Positions 50,462-59,205 are shown, counted from the stretch's first letter. The stretch is DNA of 64,000 nt from Lentibacillus saliphilus (GCF_019093865.1 NZ_JABJXD010000002.1:1-64000), one strand, 5' to 3'. Numbers and translations are program-made. The notes: generated by a model from the letters alone, not told the origin.

Positions 50462-51847
50462 TTAAATAACCCCTTGTTCCGTCATGGCATCGGCGACTTT
50501 GATGAAACCGGCGATATTTGCACCGACGACGAGGTTGCCTGGGGCGCTGTATGCTTTGGCTGCTTCTGAACAGTTATGGTAAATGTCTGTCATAATATCC
50601 TTTAATTTTTTATCGACCTCTTCAAATGTCCATGCAATACGCGAGCTGTTTTGCGCCATTTCAAGTGACGAAACGGCAACACCGCCTGCATTGGCCGCTT
50701 TTGCGGGTGCATAAAGAATGTCACTTGCTATAAATTGTTCAACTGCCGCAGTTGTAGACGGCATATTAGCACCTTCAGCGACAACCTTGACCCCATTTTT
50801 AATAAGTGTTTGTGCAGCTGAACCACTTATTTCATTTTGTGTCGCACACGGAAGGGCAATCTCGCACGGAATCGTCCAAATACCGCTACACCCTTCAACA
50901 TATACGGATTGTGGGTGATAATCGACATAGTCTCGAATGCGCCGATTTTCGATTTCCTTGAGCTGTTTGACAGTTTCAAGATGGATGCCATTTTCATCAT
51001 GTATATATCCATCTGAATCGCTACACGCAACGACGATCGCACCGAGTTCAATCGCCTTTTCCATTGCATGAATTGAAACATTACCGGATCCAGATACGAC
51101 AACACGTTTTCCTTCTATGTTCAAGCCTTTATCCTTCATCATGTTTTCGACAAAGTAGATGGTGCCATAGCCAGTTGCTTCCTTACGCCCTAGGCTTCCG
51201 CCAAAATTTAAGCTTTTGCCTGTTAAAGCCCCTGCTTCGAAGCGGCCGCGTAGCTTTTTATATTGACCGAACAAATAGCCGAGTTCACGTGCGCCAACAC
51301 CGATATCACCAGCTGGTACATCGGTATCTGGGCCAATATGCTGGCTCGATTCGGTCATAAAGCTTTGGCAGAAGCGCATAATTTCCCCGTCAGATTTACC
51401 TTTCGGATCAAAGTCTGCTCCGCCCTTTCCGCCGCCGATCGGCTGACCAGTTAATGCGTTTTTAAAGATTTGCTGAAAGCCGAGAAATTTGACGACACTG
51501 CTATTAACAGTCGGATGAAAACGTAAGCCACCCTTATATGGTCCGATGGCACTGTTGAATTGGACGCGGAAGCCACGATTCACTTGTACCGTTCCTTCGT
51601 CATCAACCCATGGGACACGAAAGGTGATTAAACGTTCGGGTTCGGTTAGACGCTCGAGAATTCGGTTGTCGATGTAGGCGGGATTTTTTACGAGTGCGGG
51701 TTTAATAGATTTGAAAATGACGTCAACGGCTTGGTGAAATTCCGTTTCGTGGGGGTCGCGTTGTTTAATCTGGGAAAAGACCTCATCAATATAGGCTTGT
51801 GCCCGTTGTTCAGTCTGATAATCTCTCTGCATTATGGTATGTGACAT
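50462..51847 (-). CDS. gdhA: NADP-specific glutamate dehydrogenase
   Basis: A 461-residue enzyme that interconverts 2-oxoglutarate plus ammonia and glutamate. FHPTVNSSVVKFLGFQQIFKNALTG near residue 92 and PIGGGKGGADFDPKGKSD near 120 hold the substrate lysines. SGSGNVSIHAMEKA near 240 is the cofactor-binding motif. Length and motifs match the hexameric NADPH-dependent GdhA class rather than the RocG/GudB class. ATG 51847 has AAAGGAG about 8 nt upstream. It is divergent from a GltC-like regulator. Confidence 0.93.
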   Translation of the reverse strand: MSHTIMQRDYQTEQRAQAYIDEVFSQIKQRDPHETEFHQAVDVIFKSIKPALVKNPAYIDNRILERLTEPERLITFRVPWVDDEGTVQVNRGFRVQFNSAIGPYKGGLRFHPTVNSSVVKFLGFQQIFKNALTGQPIGGGKGGADFDPKGKSDGEIMRFCQSFMTESSQHIGPDTDVPAGDIGVGARELGYLFGQYKKLRGRFEAGALTGKSLNFGGSLGRKEATGYGTIYFVENMMKDKGLNIEGKRVVVSGSGNVSIHAMEKAIELGAIVVACSDSDGYIHDENGIHLETVKQLKEIENRRIRDYVDYHPQSVYVEGCSGIWTIPCEIALPCATQNEISGSAAQTLIKNGVKVVAEGANMPSTTAAVEQFIASDILYAPAKAANAGGVAVSSLEMAQNSSRIAWTFEEVDKKLKDIMTDIYHNCSEAAKAYSAPGNLVVGANIAGFIKVADAMTEQGVI

Positions 51848-51985
51848 GCGCATCACTCCTTTCAATTCTGTTCGCTCATGAATTTTTACACTGTTCTTTA
51901 ATTTTACATGGTATCATTAATCTAAACAATATGAAATATAGATACTATTAATGCCGGTTTGAGATTAGTTAAGGAGATGGTAAGA
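51848..51985. promoter_or_regulatory. gdhA-gltC divergent control region
   Basis: 138 nt shared by two divergent genes. An imperfect LysR-type palindrome, ATCTA at 51920 and TAGAT at 51939 with a 14-nt gap, lies near the middle. A near-direct repeat of TATCATTAAT and TACTATTAAT spans the same place. A LysR operator here is inferred, not shown. Confidence 0.45.
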
Positions 51986-52891
51986 ATGGAATTGCGGCAA
52001 ATCAAATATTTTATTGAAGTCGCTAAGCGGGAGCATATGACGAAAGCAGCGCATGCACTGCACGTTGCTCAGTCAGCCGTTAGCCGTCAAATCTTCAATT
52101 TAGAAAAAGAACTCGGTGTTGCGTTATTTATTAGAGAGGGACGTACAGTAAGATTGACGCCTATTGGCCGTGTGTTCTTAGAGCATATGGAGCGGGCGGT
52201 TAATGTGTTTGATGATGCGAAACAAGTGATCGATGAATATACTGATCCAGAACGTGGAACGGTCCATATCGGTTTTCCGAGTAGTGTGGCCGCTTATATT
52301 TTGCCGACGGCGATTTCAAAATTCCGAGATGCGTACCCTAATGTAAAATTCAAGCTGAAGCAGGGCTCGTATTATGAACTCATTGAAGCAGTTGTCAAAG
52401 GTGAGATTAATATGGCGCTTGTTGGCCCAGTACCTGTGGAGCACGCGAAAGTAAAGGGTTCTGTTTTATTTACAGAAGCTATTACGGCGCTTTTACCGAG
52501 CAGTCATCCACTTGCCTCTAAGTCTGCCGTCACCCTTAATGAACTGCGACATGATGCGTTTGTGTTATTTCCGGAAGGGTATGTGTTAAGAGGTATAACG
52601 GTCGATGCTTGTCGTCAAAGCGGCTTTCAACCGATCGTGTCATTTGAAGGTGAGGATATGGATGCGATAAAAGGGTTGGTATCGGCTGGGCTCGGTGTAT
52701 CACTCGTTCCCGAAATTACGTTAATTGATAGTTTACCGCGTGGAACGGTTAAAGTTCCGGTTAAAGAGCCTAATATGGTCCGGACGGTTGGTTTGGCCAT
52801 CCCGGCTGAACGAGATTTATTACCGACAGAAGCGTTATTTCATTCGTTCGCGCATGAATTTTTTGCGATGCTAGAAAAATTTCAAAACTAA
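51986..52891 (+). CDS. gltC: LysR-family regulator, GltC-like
   Basis: A 301-residue LysR transcription factor. The HTH is in residues 1-60: MELRQIKYFIEVAKREHMTKAA and HVAQSAVSRQIFNLEKELGV. The effector domain resembles B. subtilis GltC throughout, as I recall it (GTVHIGFPSSVAAYILPTAISKF, VLFPEGYVLRGITVDACRQSGF, GEDMDAIKGLVSAGLGVSLVPE). In B. subtilis GltC activates gltAB in response to 2-oxoglutarate and glutamate. Here its divergent neighbour is gdhA, a probable target. ATG 51986 has AAGGAGATGG 6 nt before it. Confidence 0.87.
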   Translation: MELRQIKYFIEVAKREHMTKAAHALHVAQSAVSRQIFNLEKELGVALFIREGRTVRLTPIGRVFLEHMERAVNVFDDAKQVIDEYTDPERGTVHIGFPSSVAAYILPTAISKFRDAYPNVKFKLKQGSYYELIEAVVKGEINMALVGPVPVEHAKVKGSVLFTEAITALLPSSHPLASKSAVTLNELRHDAFVLFPEGYVLRGITVDACRQSGFQPIVSFEGEDMDAIKGLVSAGLGVSLVPEITLIDSLPRGTVKVPVKEPNMVRTVGLAIPAERDLLPTEALFHSFAHEFFAMLEKFQN

Positions 52892-53041
52892 ATTCGAGAA
52901 AAAAAGTTGTCCTTTATAAAATAGGGTCCGTACGTCGTTTTTCGCGTTTTTAAGTGAAATATCTACTTGAAATACTCTGTTGTGAGATCAAATGATGTAT
53001 TGCGATCTATTGATTTATATGATAGGCTAATATACAAGATA

Positions 53042-53070
53042 TTGATAGTGGATATAAAAGAAAATACTAT
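53042..53070 (+). promoter_or_regulatory. Sigma-A promoter of the ribonucleotide reductase operon
   Basis: TTGATA at 53042-53047 and TACTAT at 53065-53070, with 17-nt spacing. The predicted transcript start near 53077 falls just before the riboswitch. Confidence 0.75.
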
Positions 53071-53083
53071 ATATGGTGTTTAT

Positions 53084-53245
53084 TGTAGAGGTGACACACA
53101 AGTGTCTGAAAAGGGAATCCGGTGCAGATCCGGAGCTGTCCCCGCAACTGTTAGTGTAGACGAACGAAGCGACCACTGTATCACATGTTGTTATGGGAAG
53201 GGTTTCGAAAGGAAGATACACGAGCCAGGAGACCTGCCTCTGTAA
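53084..53245 (+). ncRNA. Cobalamin (adenosylcobalamin-type) riboswitch
   Basis: The core AAGGGAATCCGGTGCAGATC, then CCGGAGCTGTCCCCGCAACTGT, and the B12-box GCCAGGAGACCTGCC at about 53224-53238 are diagnostic of cobalamin riboswitches. The outer P1 stem pairs AGAGG near 53087 with CCTCT near 53237. It precedes a class I ribonucleotide reductase operon, so high cobalamin should lower its expression. A terminator hairpin at 53319-53354 follows. Confidence 0.93.
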
Positions 53246-53318
53246 ATAAGTTTCATCACTTCGGGTTGAAAGAAGGTGGAACGATTGCATCCGCCTCTTG
53301 GGCGAATTGTGTCGTTTC

Positions 53319-53354
53319 ATGCTGTCTGGCTATTTAAGTCAAGGCGGCATTTTT
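53319..53354 (+). terminator. Riboswitch-linked intrinsic terminator
   Basis: ATGCTGTCT pairs with AGGCGGCAT (G-U pairs included) and is followed by TTTTT, 35 nt before the nrd start. It is the likely OFF terminator of the cobalamin riboswitch. Another stem, GAACGA/TCGTTTC around 53278-53317, lies between. Confidence 0.7.
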
Positions 53355-53388
53355 AAATCACGGACGATGTAGATTGATAGGAGGCATT

Positions 53389-55629
53389 ATGTTGGGGAAA
53401 ACAGTAATGAATGATGTTGTTGATCAGATGCTGCATTTGGTAGACGAGGCCACAGAAGGGTTAAAAGTTGATCAAGCGGCTTATAAAACAATGCTGTCAG
53501 AAAAGCTTGCTGGGGAGACGTCTAATGATCGAATTAGAGATATTGCTGTGAAATCTGCTTTAGAAAGAATGGATGAAGCAGAATCAGATTGGACGTTTGT
53601 TGCTGCGCGCGTTCATCTGTCAGGGCTTTATGAGCAGGCAGCGGCCAATCGCGGCTATTCAGCTGCTGAACGCTATGGCGATTTTCATGCGCTCATTTCT
53701 ACGCTTACAGACAAGGGGATTTATACACCAGCTCTCTTGGAAAAATATACATCGGAAGACTTAGCGACTTTTGGTGCAGCGATCGTACCTGAACGTGACC
53801 AATTGTTTAACTATCTCGGTTTATATACGTTGTCAACGCGTTACTTGGCAACCGACCATGCGAAACATACATATGAATTACCACAGGAACGCTGGATGAT
53901 CATTGCGATGCATTTAATGCAGGATGAGCCAGCAGAAAAACGAACAGAGCTTGTACTTGAAGCCTATTGGGCGCTCAGTAATTTGTACATGACCGTTGCT
54001 ACTCCGACTATGAACAATGCAGGGAAAACGCACGGTCAGCTATCAAGCTGTTTTATTGATACGGTTGATGATAGTCTCCAATCAATCTATGACTCTAATA
54101 CTGATATTGCACGACTGTCTAAAAACGGCGGTGGCATCGGTGTCTACATGGGCAAAATTCGTGCCCGTGGAAGTGCGATAAAAGGCTTTAAAGGGATGTC
54201 GAGCGGTGTTGTACCTTGGATTAAACAGCTCAATAATACAGCTGTAAGTGTTGACCAGCTTGGTACACGAAAAGGCGCGATCGCTGTGTACGTTGATATT
54301 TGGCACAAGGATATTGAAGCGTTTCTTGATTTGAAATTGAACAACGGTGATGACCGAATGCGTGCCCATGATATTTTTACAGGTGTCTGTTTACCGGATC
54401 TGTTTATGGAGCAGGTGGAAAACCGTGGCGAGTGGCATTTGTTTGACCCACATGAAGTACGTCAGGTTATGGGCTTTTCTCTGGAGGATTTTTATGATGA
54501 AGAGAAAGGCAATGGAGAATTCCGTCGTCGTTATGAAGCATGTGTTCAAAATGAATCGTTGTCTCGCAAGACCGTTTTAGCCATTGATCTCGTGAAGCGT
54601 ATTTTAAAGTCACAGCTTGAATCAGGTACACCGTTTATGTTTTACCGTGATGAAGTGAATCGGAAAAACAACAACCCACATCAAGGTATGATTTATTGCT
54701 CGAATTTATGTACTGAAATTACTCAAAATCAATCGGCAACACAGCTTGTTGCTGAATATACAGATGAAGCAGGCATGATCGTTAAAAAGTACCAAACAGG
54801 CGATTATGTTGTGTGTAACTTGAGCTCGATTAACCTCGGACGTGCTGTTCCGGCAGATGTCTTAGAACGGTTGATCAAAATCCAAGTCCGTATGCTCGAC
54901 AATGTGATTGATATTAATACACTGCCAATCAAGCAGGCGACGATGACGAATCAAAAATACCGGGCAATTGGTCTCGGCACATTCGGCTGGCACCATTTAT
55001 TAGCGAAGAAAAATATTCAATGGGAGTCAGACGAAGCTGTTGCTTACGCGGATGATTTGTATGAAACGATTGCATATTTAACGATCAAAAATAGCATGGA
55101 GCTTGCCAAAGAAAAAGGCAGCTATCAAGTGTTTGCGGGAAGCCGCTGGGCTGATGGCACGTATTTTGACATTAGAGGCTATAGCGATGAAAAATGGCAT
55201 GCATTAAAAGCAGATGTTCAGGCGAACGGTATGCGAAATGGTTATTTAATTGCTGTTGCCCCAAATTCAAGTACGTCGATGATTGCAGGATCAACCGCAA
55301 GTATTGATCCCGTGTTTAAGCCGTTTTATTACGAGGAGAAAAAGGATTTCAAAATCCCGTCTGCTGCACCTGAATTGGATCATCATACGTACAACGTGTA
55401 CCGCAAGAGCGCATATATCGTTGACCAGCGCTGGTCTGTCAGTCAGAATGCGGCAAGACAAAAGCATGTCGACCAGTCGATTTCCTTTAACTTTTATGTG
55501 CCTTACAACATAAAGGCATCTGTTTTGCTTGATCTCCATATGCGTTCGTGGCGTGAAGGCTTGAAAACGACGTATTACGTGCGGTCAACTGCAAATGATA
55601 TTGAAGAATGCGAATGGTGTGAGTCATAA
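53389..55629 (+). CDS. Class I ribonucleotide reductase, alpha subunit
   Basis: A 746-residue catalytic subunit that reduces ribonucleoside diphosphates to deoxy forms, using a radical from the beta subunit. Cys221 (QLSSCF) and Cys476 (VCNLSSINL) are the redox pair. Cys441 (YCSNLCTEI) is the thiyl-radical Cys. The C-terminal ECEWCES supplies the shuttle Cys pair. TYYVRS near the C-terminus fits the Tyr pair of radical transfer. No VxKRDG-type ATP-cone is seen, so overall dATP inhibition may be absent. AGGAGG lies before ATG 53389. nrdA/nrdE naming is uncertain. Confidence 0.92.
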   Translation: MLGKTVMNDVVDQMLHLVDEATEGLKVDQAAYKTMLSEKLAGETSNDRIRDIAVKSALERMDEAESDWTFVAARVHLSGLYEQAAANRGYSAAERYGDFHALISTLTDKGIYTPALLEKYTSEDLATFGAAIVPERDQLFNYLGLYTLSTRYLATDHAKHTYELPQERWMIIAMHLMQDEPAEKRTELVLEAYWALSNLYMTVATPTMNNAGKTHGQLSSCFIDTVDDSLQSIYDSNTDIARLSKNGGGIGVYMGKIRARGSAIKGFKGMSSGVVPWIKQLNNTAVSVDQLGTRKGAIAVYVDIWHKDIEAFLDLKLNNGDDRMRAHDIFTGVCLPDLFMEQVENRGEWHLFDPHEVRQVMGFSLEDFYDEEKGNGEFRRRYEACVQNESLSRKTVLAIDLVKRILKSQLESGTPFMFYRDEVNRKNNNPHQGMIYCSNLCTEITQNQSATQLVAEYTDEAGMIVKKYQTGDYVVCNLSSINLGRAVPADVLERLIKIQVRMLDNVIDINTLPIKQATMTNQKYRAIGLGTFGWHHLLAKKNIQWESDEAVAYADDLYETIAYLTIKNSMELAKEKGSYQVFAGSRWADGTYFDIRGYSDEKWHALKADVQANGMRNGYLIAVAPNSSTSMIAGSTASIDPVFKPFYYEEKKDFKIPSAAPELDHHTYNVYRKSAYIVDQRWSVSQNAARQKHVDQSISFNFYVPYNIKASVLLDLHMRSWREGLKTTYYVRSTANDIEECEWCES

Positions 55630-55686
55630 GCCGTTACGGCACTAGAGAATCATTCACGATTGATAGGAAGCAAGGAGTGAGCCCGT

Positions 55687-56121
55687 GTGAAGGTGTTAAT
55701 TGCTTATTTATCTTATAGCGGAAATACAGAAGAGGTCGCTGAGCTCATTGCCGACAATGTCCGTCAACATGGGATAAGGCCCGATATGCATGAGATCGGG
55801 CTCGACGCTCCGGTTGATGTGCGTCAGTATGATTATATGTTTTTTGGAACATTCACATGGGACAAAGGATCAACACCGGATGAATTCAAGGATTTCGTTC
55901 TTGAGATCGGATATAAACCAGACAATGTCGCCATTTTTGGAACAGGCGACACTCAATTTGGCGGTGATGCCTTGTTTTGTCGAGCAGTGGACAAGCTCGC
56001 CCACTTTTATAACAGCCGCTGGTCTGGATTGAAAATTGAGCAATCACCACGTGGCACACAAGAAGCAAGCGTTAAACAATGGACGGAAGGAGTGTTGGCG
56101 GATGCCATCATCTTTGCTTAG
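55687..56121 (+). CDS. Flavodoxin of the ribonucleotide reductase operon
   Basis: A 144-residue flavodoxin. SYSGNTEEVAE near residue 10 is the FMN phosphate loop; GTFTWDKGSTPDEFKDF near 54 and GTGDTQFGG near 83 are the isoalloxazine loops. It is encoded between the alpha and beta genes, where NrdI usually lies in nrdEF operons, and probably supplies electrons to activate or repair the beta metal/tyrosyl cofactor. It looks like an ordinary flavodoxin more than a canonical NrdI. GTG 55687 follows AGGAGTGAG. Its last 20 nt overlap the beta gene. Confidence 0.87.
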   Translation: MKVLIAYLSYSGNTEEVAELIADNVRQHGIRPDMHEIGLDAPVDVRQYDYMFFGTFTWDKGSTPDEFKDFVLEIGYKPDNVAIFGTGDTQFGGDALFCRAVDKLAHFYNSRWSGLKIEQSPRGTQEASVKQWTEGVLADAIIFA

Positions 56122-57145
56122 TAAAGCGAAAACGTTAGAGCCGCGTAACCCGAATAAATCAACTGGATTGTTTGGTGGTCAATCGAGCGGCATACTGAAT
56201 TGGAATGATATTGCTTACCCACATTGGTATAAAATGTACAAACGCCTCGTCGGTAATTACTGGCAGGCTGATGAAGTGAATATGTCAGCGGATGTGAAGC
56301 AATTTGCGAATCTGACACAGGATGAACAGGACGCTTATTTGAAAATTATCGGCTTACTGTCCACATTAGACGGACCGCAGACGCGAACAGCTTTGTTGTT
56401 GTCGCTCTATGCGACAGACCCATCTGTTCAATCAATTATGGCTGTCATTGCCCAGCAAGAAGCGGTGCATAATGAAAGCTATTCATACGTGCTATCATCC
56501 GTCGTGTCTCTCGCTGAGCAAAACGAATCGTTCGAAATGGGCCGACGTGATCCCATTTTATTAAAGCGTAATGACGCCATTACCGATCATTACAACTTGT
56601 TCGTCGAGGAACCAACAGTAGAAAACATTTTGAAAACGATGGTGTATACAGCTCTCTTAGAAGGTATGTTCTTCTATTCTGGCTTTGCATTTTTCTACAA
56701 CTTGGCGCGAGACAACAAGATGGTCGGGACATCGACAATGATTAGCTATATAAATAGAGATGAGCTCGAACATGGCCGGTTTATTTCTGAATTGTTCCGT
56801 GCGACGTTGGCAGAGAATCCAGACGAGAACACGGTTGAATTAACCGAATGGGTTTATGAACGATTCAAGCAGTCAGTTGAGCTGGAAATTGAATGGTCAA
56901 CTTACGTCCTCGCTAAAGTAGAGGGGATTGATCTTGATGAAATGGCCGGCTATATTAAATACCGTGCGAATAAGATGCTTCGTATGATGGGCCTTGATGA
57001 GATTTATCCAGACTATGTGGACAATCCGATGAAGTGGATTAAAGCCTATGTTGATAATTTTGACGGAACGAAAACAGACTTCTTCGAGCAAAAGTCCCGT
57101 CAATATACGAAAACAAGTGATTTGAATGGCTTTGATGATTTGTAA
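56102..57145 (+). CDS. Class I ribonucleotide reductase, beta subunit
   Basis: A 347-residue ferritin-fold radical subunit. Metal ligands are visible: Asp in LSTLDGPQ near 95, Glu120 and His123 in QEAVHNES, Glu in LLEGMFFYSGFAF near 185, and Glu-His in NRDELEHGRF near 220. Tyr127 stands at the position of the tyrosyl radical. So it should form a dimetal-tyrosyl cofactor, with Fe or Mn not decidable from sequence. ATG 56102 has GGAAGGAG about 9 nt before it. Array D follows directly after the gene. Confidence 0.93.
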   Translation: MPSSLLSKAKTLEPRNPNKSTGLFGGQSSGILNWNDIAYPHWYKMYKRLVGNYWQADEVNMSADVKQFANLTQDEQDAYLKIIGLLSTLDGPQTRTALLLSLYATDPSVQSIMAVIAQQEAVHNESYSYVLSSVVSLAEQNESFEMGRRDPILLKRNDAITDHYNLFVEEPTVENILKTMVYTALLEGMFFYSGFAFFYNLARDNKMVGTSTMISYINRDELEHGRFISELFRATLAENPDENTVELTEWVYERFKQSVELEIEWSTYVLAKVEGIDLDEMAGYIKYRANKMLRMMGLDEIYPDYVDNPMKWIKAYVDNFDGTKTDFFEQKSRQYTKTSDLNGFDDL

Positions 57146-57205
57146 TCTATGTATGGGTGCCTGACTCTCGTGTTAGAGACAGGCGCTTTTCTTTTGCCAA
57201 ACATG

Positions 57206-57514
57206 ATTCCGCAATGCGCGCCTCAAATTGCGCAAAGCGATGCTATTATTCCGCAATGCGCGCCCGAAATTCCGCAATCCGACGGTATTATTCCGCAAAG
57301 TGGGCCCGAAATTCCGCAATCCGACGGTATTATTCCGCAATGTGGGCCTCAAATTCCGCAAACGTGCGATATTATTCCGCAATGCGCGCCCGAAATTCCG
57401 CAATCCGACGGTATTATTCCGCATAGTGGGCCCGAAATTCCGCAATCCGACGATATTATTCCGCAATGCGCGCCCGAAATTCCGCAATCCGACGATATTA
57501 TTCCGCAATCCAAC
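57206..57514. repeat. 21-nt-period array with ATTCCGCAA core (array D)
   Basis: Fifteen cores ATTCCGCAA start at 57206 and then every 21 nt to 57500; 57227 has ATTGCGCAA and 57416 has CGCAT. The 12-nt spacers alternate between a TGCGCGCCCGAA type and a TCCGACGGTATT type. The core differs from the ATCGGC of arrays A-C, but spacing and alternation are the same. It fills the gap between the convergent beta-subunit and PepSY-like genes. Reading frames through it are heptapeptide repeats and not genes. Confidence 0.92.
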
Positions 57515-57611
57515 GAGATCGTTAATTTAAAACGCCCCTTACCGAACGCAATTTATAAAATCTGCGCGATCGGTAAGAGGTGTATTGTATATCTAACGTA
57601 TGTGACTAAAT

Positions 57612-58874
57612 TTATAGCGTATTGAGCTCAATACGCTCTCCAGTTGTGGCGTTGATGCCATACAAGCAGTCAAGCTTGCCGCATAGAACGTATTGCCCGA
57701 GTTCTTGATCATACACATAAGTAGGCATTACTTCAATGTCCTGCTGCAGCTCTGTAAAGGCGTTCTCGGCAGACAAGGTAGGCTTATCAGCAGGCGTGTA
57801 GTCTTTAAACATGTCGATCAGCATTTTATTATCAATGACATTAATCGCTTCGTATGTGGTGCGATAAAGCGCGATCTGCAGCTTGCGTTGGAAATGCTCT
57901 GATCCGGCATCCACGGGCTTGACATCGGCAAAAATATAGCCATTTTCTCGACGGAGTCCAACAAGTCGCCATAAGCCGCTGTCCTCTGGGAATACACGCT
58001 GTAAAAAGCGCTGGACTTCAGCTGTGCACGCTTCTGCAATGTCCGCTGTAATTGGAAGTGTGTCTGGGTGTGCGACATTGTTAAAGGCATCCTCGACAGT
58101 TGTCTCAAGAGCCAAATCAAGCTCCTGCCGTTCAAATGGTGTTTCATCACGGTCATTCCATGTGATGACGCTGTTCTTATCAATCGCTGTCCCAAGTTTT
58201 TCTAAGCTTTCGTAGCTAATTGTCGTCTTTCCATCATTTTTAACGAAGGTTTCTTCAATTGTATAGAGTGGCAACCATTTTCCTTCATCTTCAAGTGGAA
58301 TGTCGATACGTCGGCATTGCTTTTGTGCGATGGTGGCAATCTTTTCAAAGGTTAATGAAAAAGGCTCCCACTTCACTTCAGATTCAGCTGGAAAATGACC
58401 ATCCATCGTAAACATCGTCAGCATTCCGTCTTCAAACTCAACCTCTATCCAACCACTTGGACTGACAGGGATATGGTCAACAGCGGCAGCAAAAGCAAAC
58501 TCTTCCTCGCCTGAATGTGCGACAGTAAATTGCTTGCCGTACGTAAGGCCTGTGACGTCCTCAATCCATTCAATCACGTCTGGCTCACTCGCTTCAGGGT
58601 ATTTTGTTGTGTCGGCGAAAGACGTTTCGTGGACAAATACAAGTCGACGCACTGTTTTTGTATGTAAGTCAACGTCAACGATCGCTGTTCCTGGGGGATT
58701 ATACGCTTCCTCGACTTGATCGGCTGTCGGCTGCCATTCCAGCGTAACGATATAGTGCGTGTCGTGTAATATATTTTTTTCGGGATACAGCTCATGGCGT
58801 ACTAACTGATAGGCATCACAGAGCCCGAGCTGGTCCTGAATGTCGTCAGCGAGCTGCTTTAATCGTTCATCCAT
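57612..58874 (-). CDS. PepSY-like (YcdB/YcdC-type) protein
   Basis: A 420-residue acidic protein of beta-rich repeats without a signal peptide or membrane segment. Segments such as TGLTYGKQFTVAHS, FTMDGHFPAESEV and LDCLYGINATTGERIEL resemble YcdB/YcdC/PepSY-type domains. I chose ATG 58874 (MDERLKQLADDIQ) because AGTGAGGTT lies 7 nt upstream. A longer in-frame reading to 59072 has no Shine-Dalgarno sequence and low-quality composition. Function unknown; PepSY-like domains often regulate peptidases. Family assignment is moderate. Confidence 0.7.
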   Translation of the reverse strand: MDERLKQLADDIQDQLGLCDAYQLVRHELYPEKNILHDTHYIVTLEWQPTADQVEEAYNPPGTAIVDVDLHTKTVRRLVFVHETSFADTTKYPEASEPDVIEWIEDVTGLTYGKQFTVAHSGEEEFAFAAAVDHIPVSPSGWIEVEFEDGMLTMFTMDGHFPAESEVKWEPFSLTFEKIATIAQKQCRRIDIPLEDEGKWLPLYTIEETFVKNDGKTTISYESLEKLGTAIDKNSVITWNDRDETPFERQELDLALETTVEDAFNNVAHPDTLPITADIAEACTAEVQRFLQRVFPEDSGLWRLVGLRRENGYIFADVKPVDAGSEHFQRKLQIALYRTTYEAINVIDNKMLIDMFKDYTPADKPTLSAENAFTELQQDIEVMPTYVYDQELGQYVLCGKLDCLYGINATTGERIELNTL

Positions 58875-59205
58875 TACAGATAACCTCACTTTTTCAAAGA
58901 TACGTTCAGTATAGCAGATCCCCCTATAGATTGAAAAAAGGTCGATGTAGGGTGTTAGGTGGTTGCTCAAAAGAATCGGTTTATAAATGCTATGCCTCAA
59001 TGAAGCGCAACCATAAGGAGGAGAAATGCTTGTTTGATCCAACCATAATCTCACGCTTTGAGATATGATCAAACGACTTGAATCTTTCTAAGGCAATCTT
59101 GATTAAAATAAGCCGAAATTCACTCTGAAAATAATGGGAATAATGGTACAATGTATGATATAAGCCATTATGTAAAAAAACAGAATTTGGGGAGGATTAT
59201 CTTTT
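58875..59205 (+). promoter_or_regulatory. Upstream region of the DUF4129/MoxR operon
   Basis: About 330 nt between divergent genes. An extended -10 element, TGGTACAAT, lies at 59144-59152, with a weak CTGAAA -35 at about 59125. GGGGAGG precedes the ATG at 59206. No other structure was found. Confidence 0.5.

Noticed and set aside
53084-53245. A 92-codon reading frame at 52967-53245
   Set aside because: It overlaps the cobalamin riboswitch core and has no ribosome binding site; the RNA structure explains the conservation.
57149-57625. Reading frames of about 90-158 codons through array D (for example IPQCAPEIPQSD repeats)
   Set aside because: Same cause: the 21-nt period keeps multiple frames open on both strands. 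No Shine-Dalgarno sequence or conserved protein pattern.
58875-59072. Extended N-terminus of the PepSY-like protein
   Set aside because: The 66-residue extension lacks a ribosome binding site, while ATG 58874 has one, and the extension covers the divergent promoter region.
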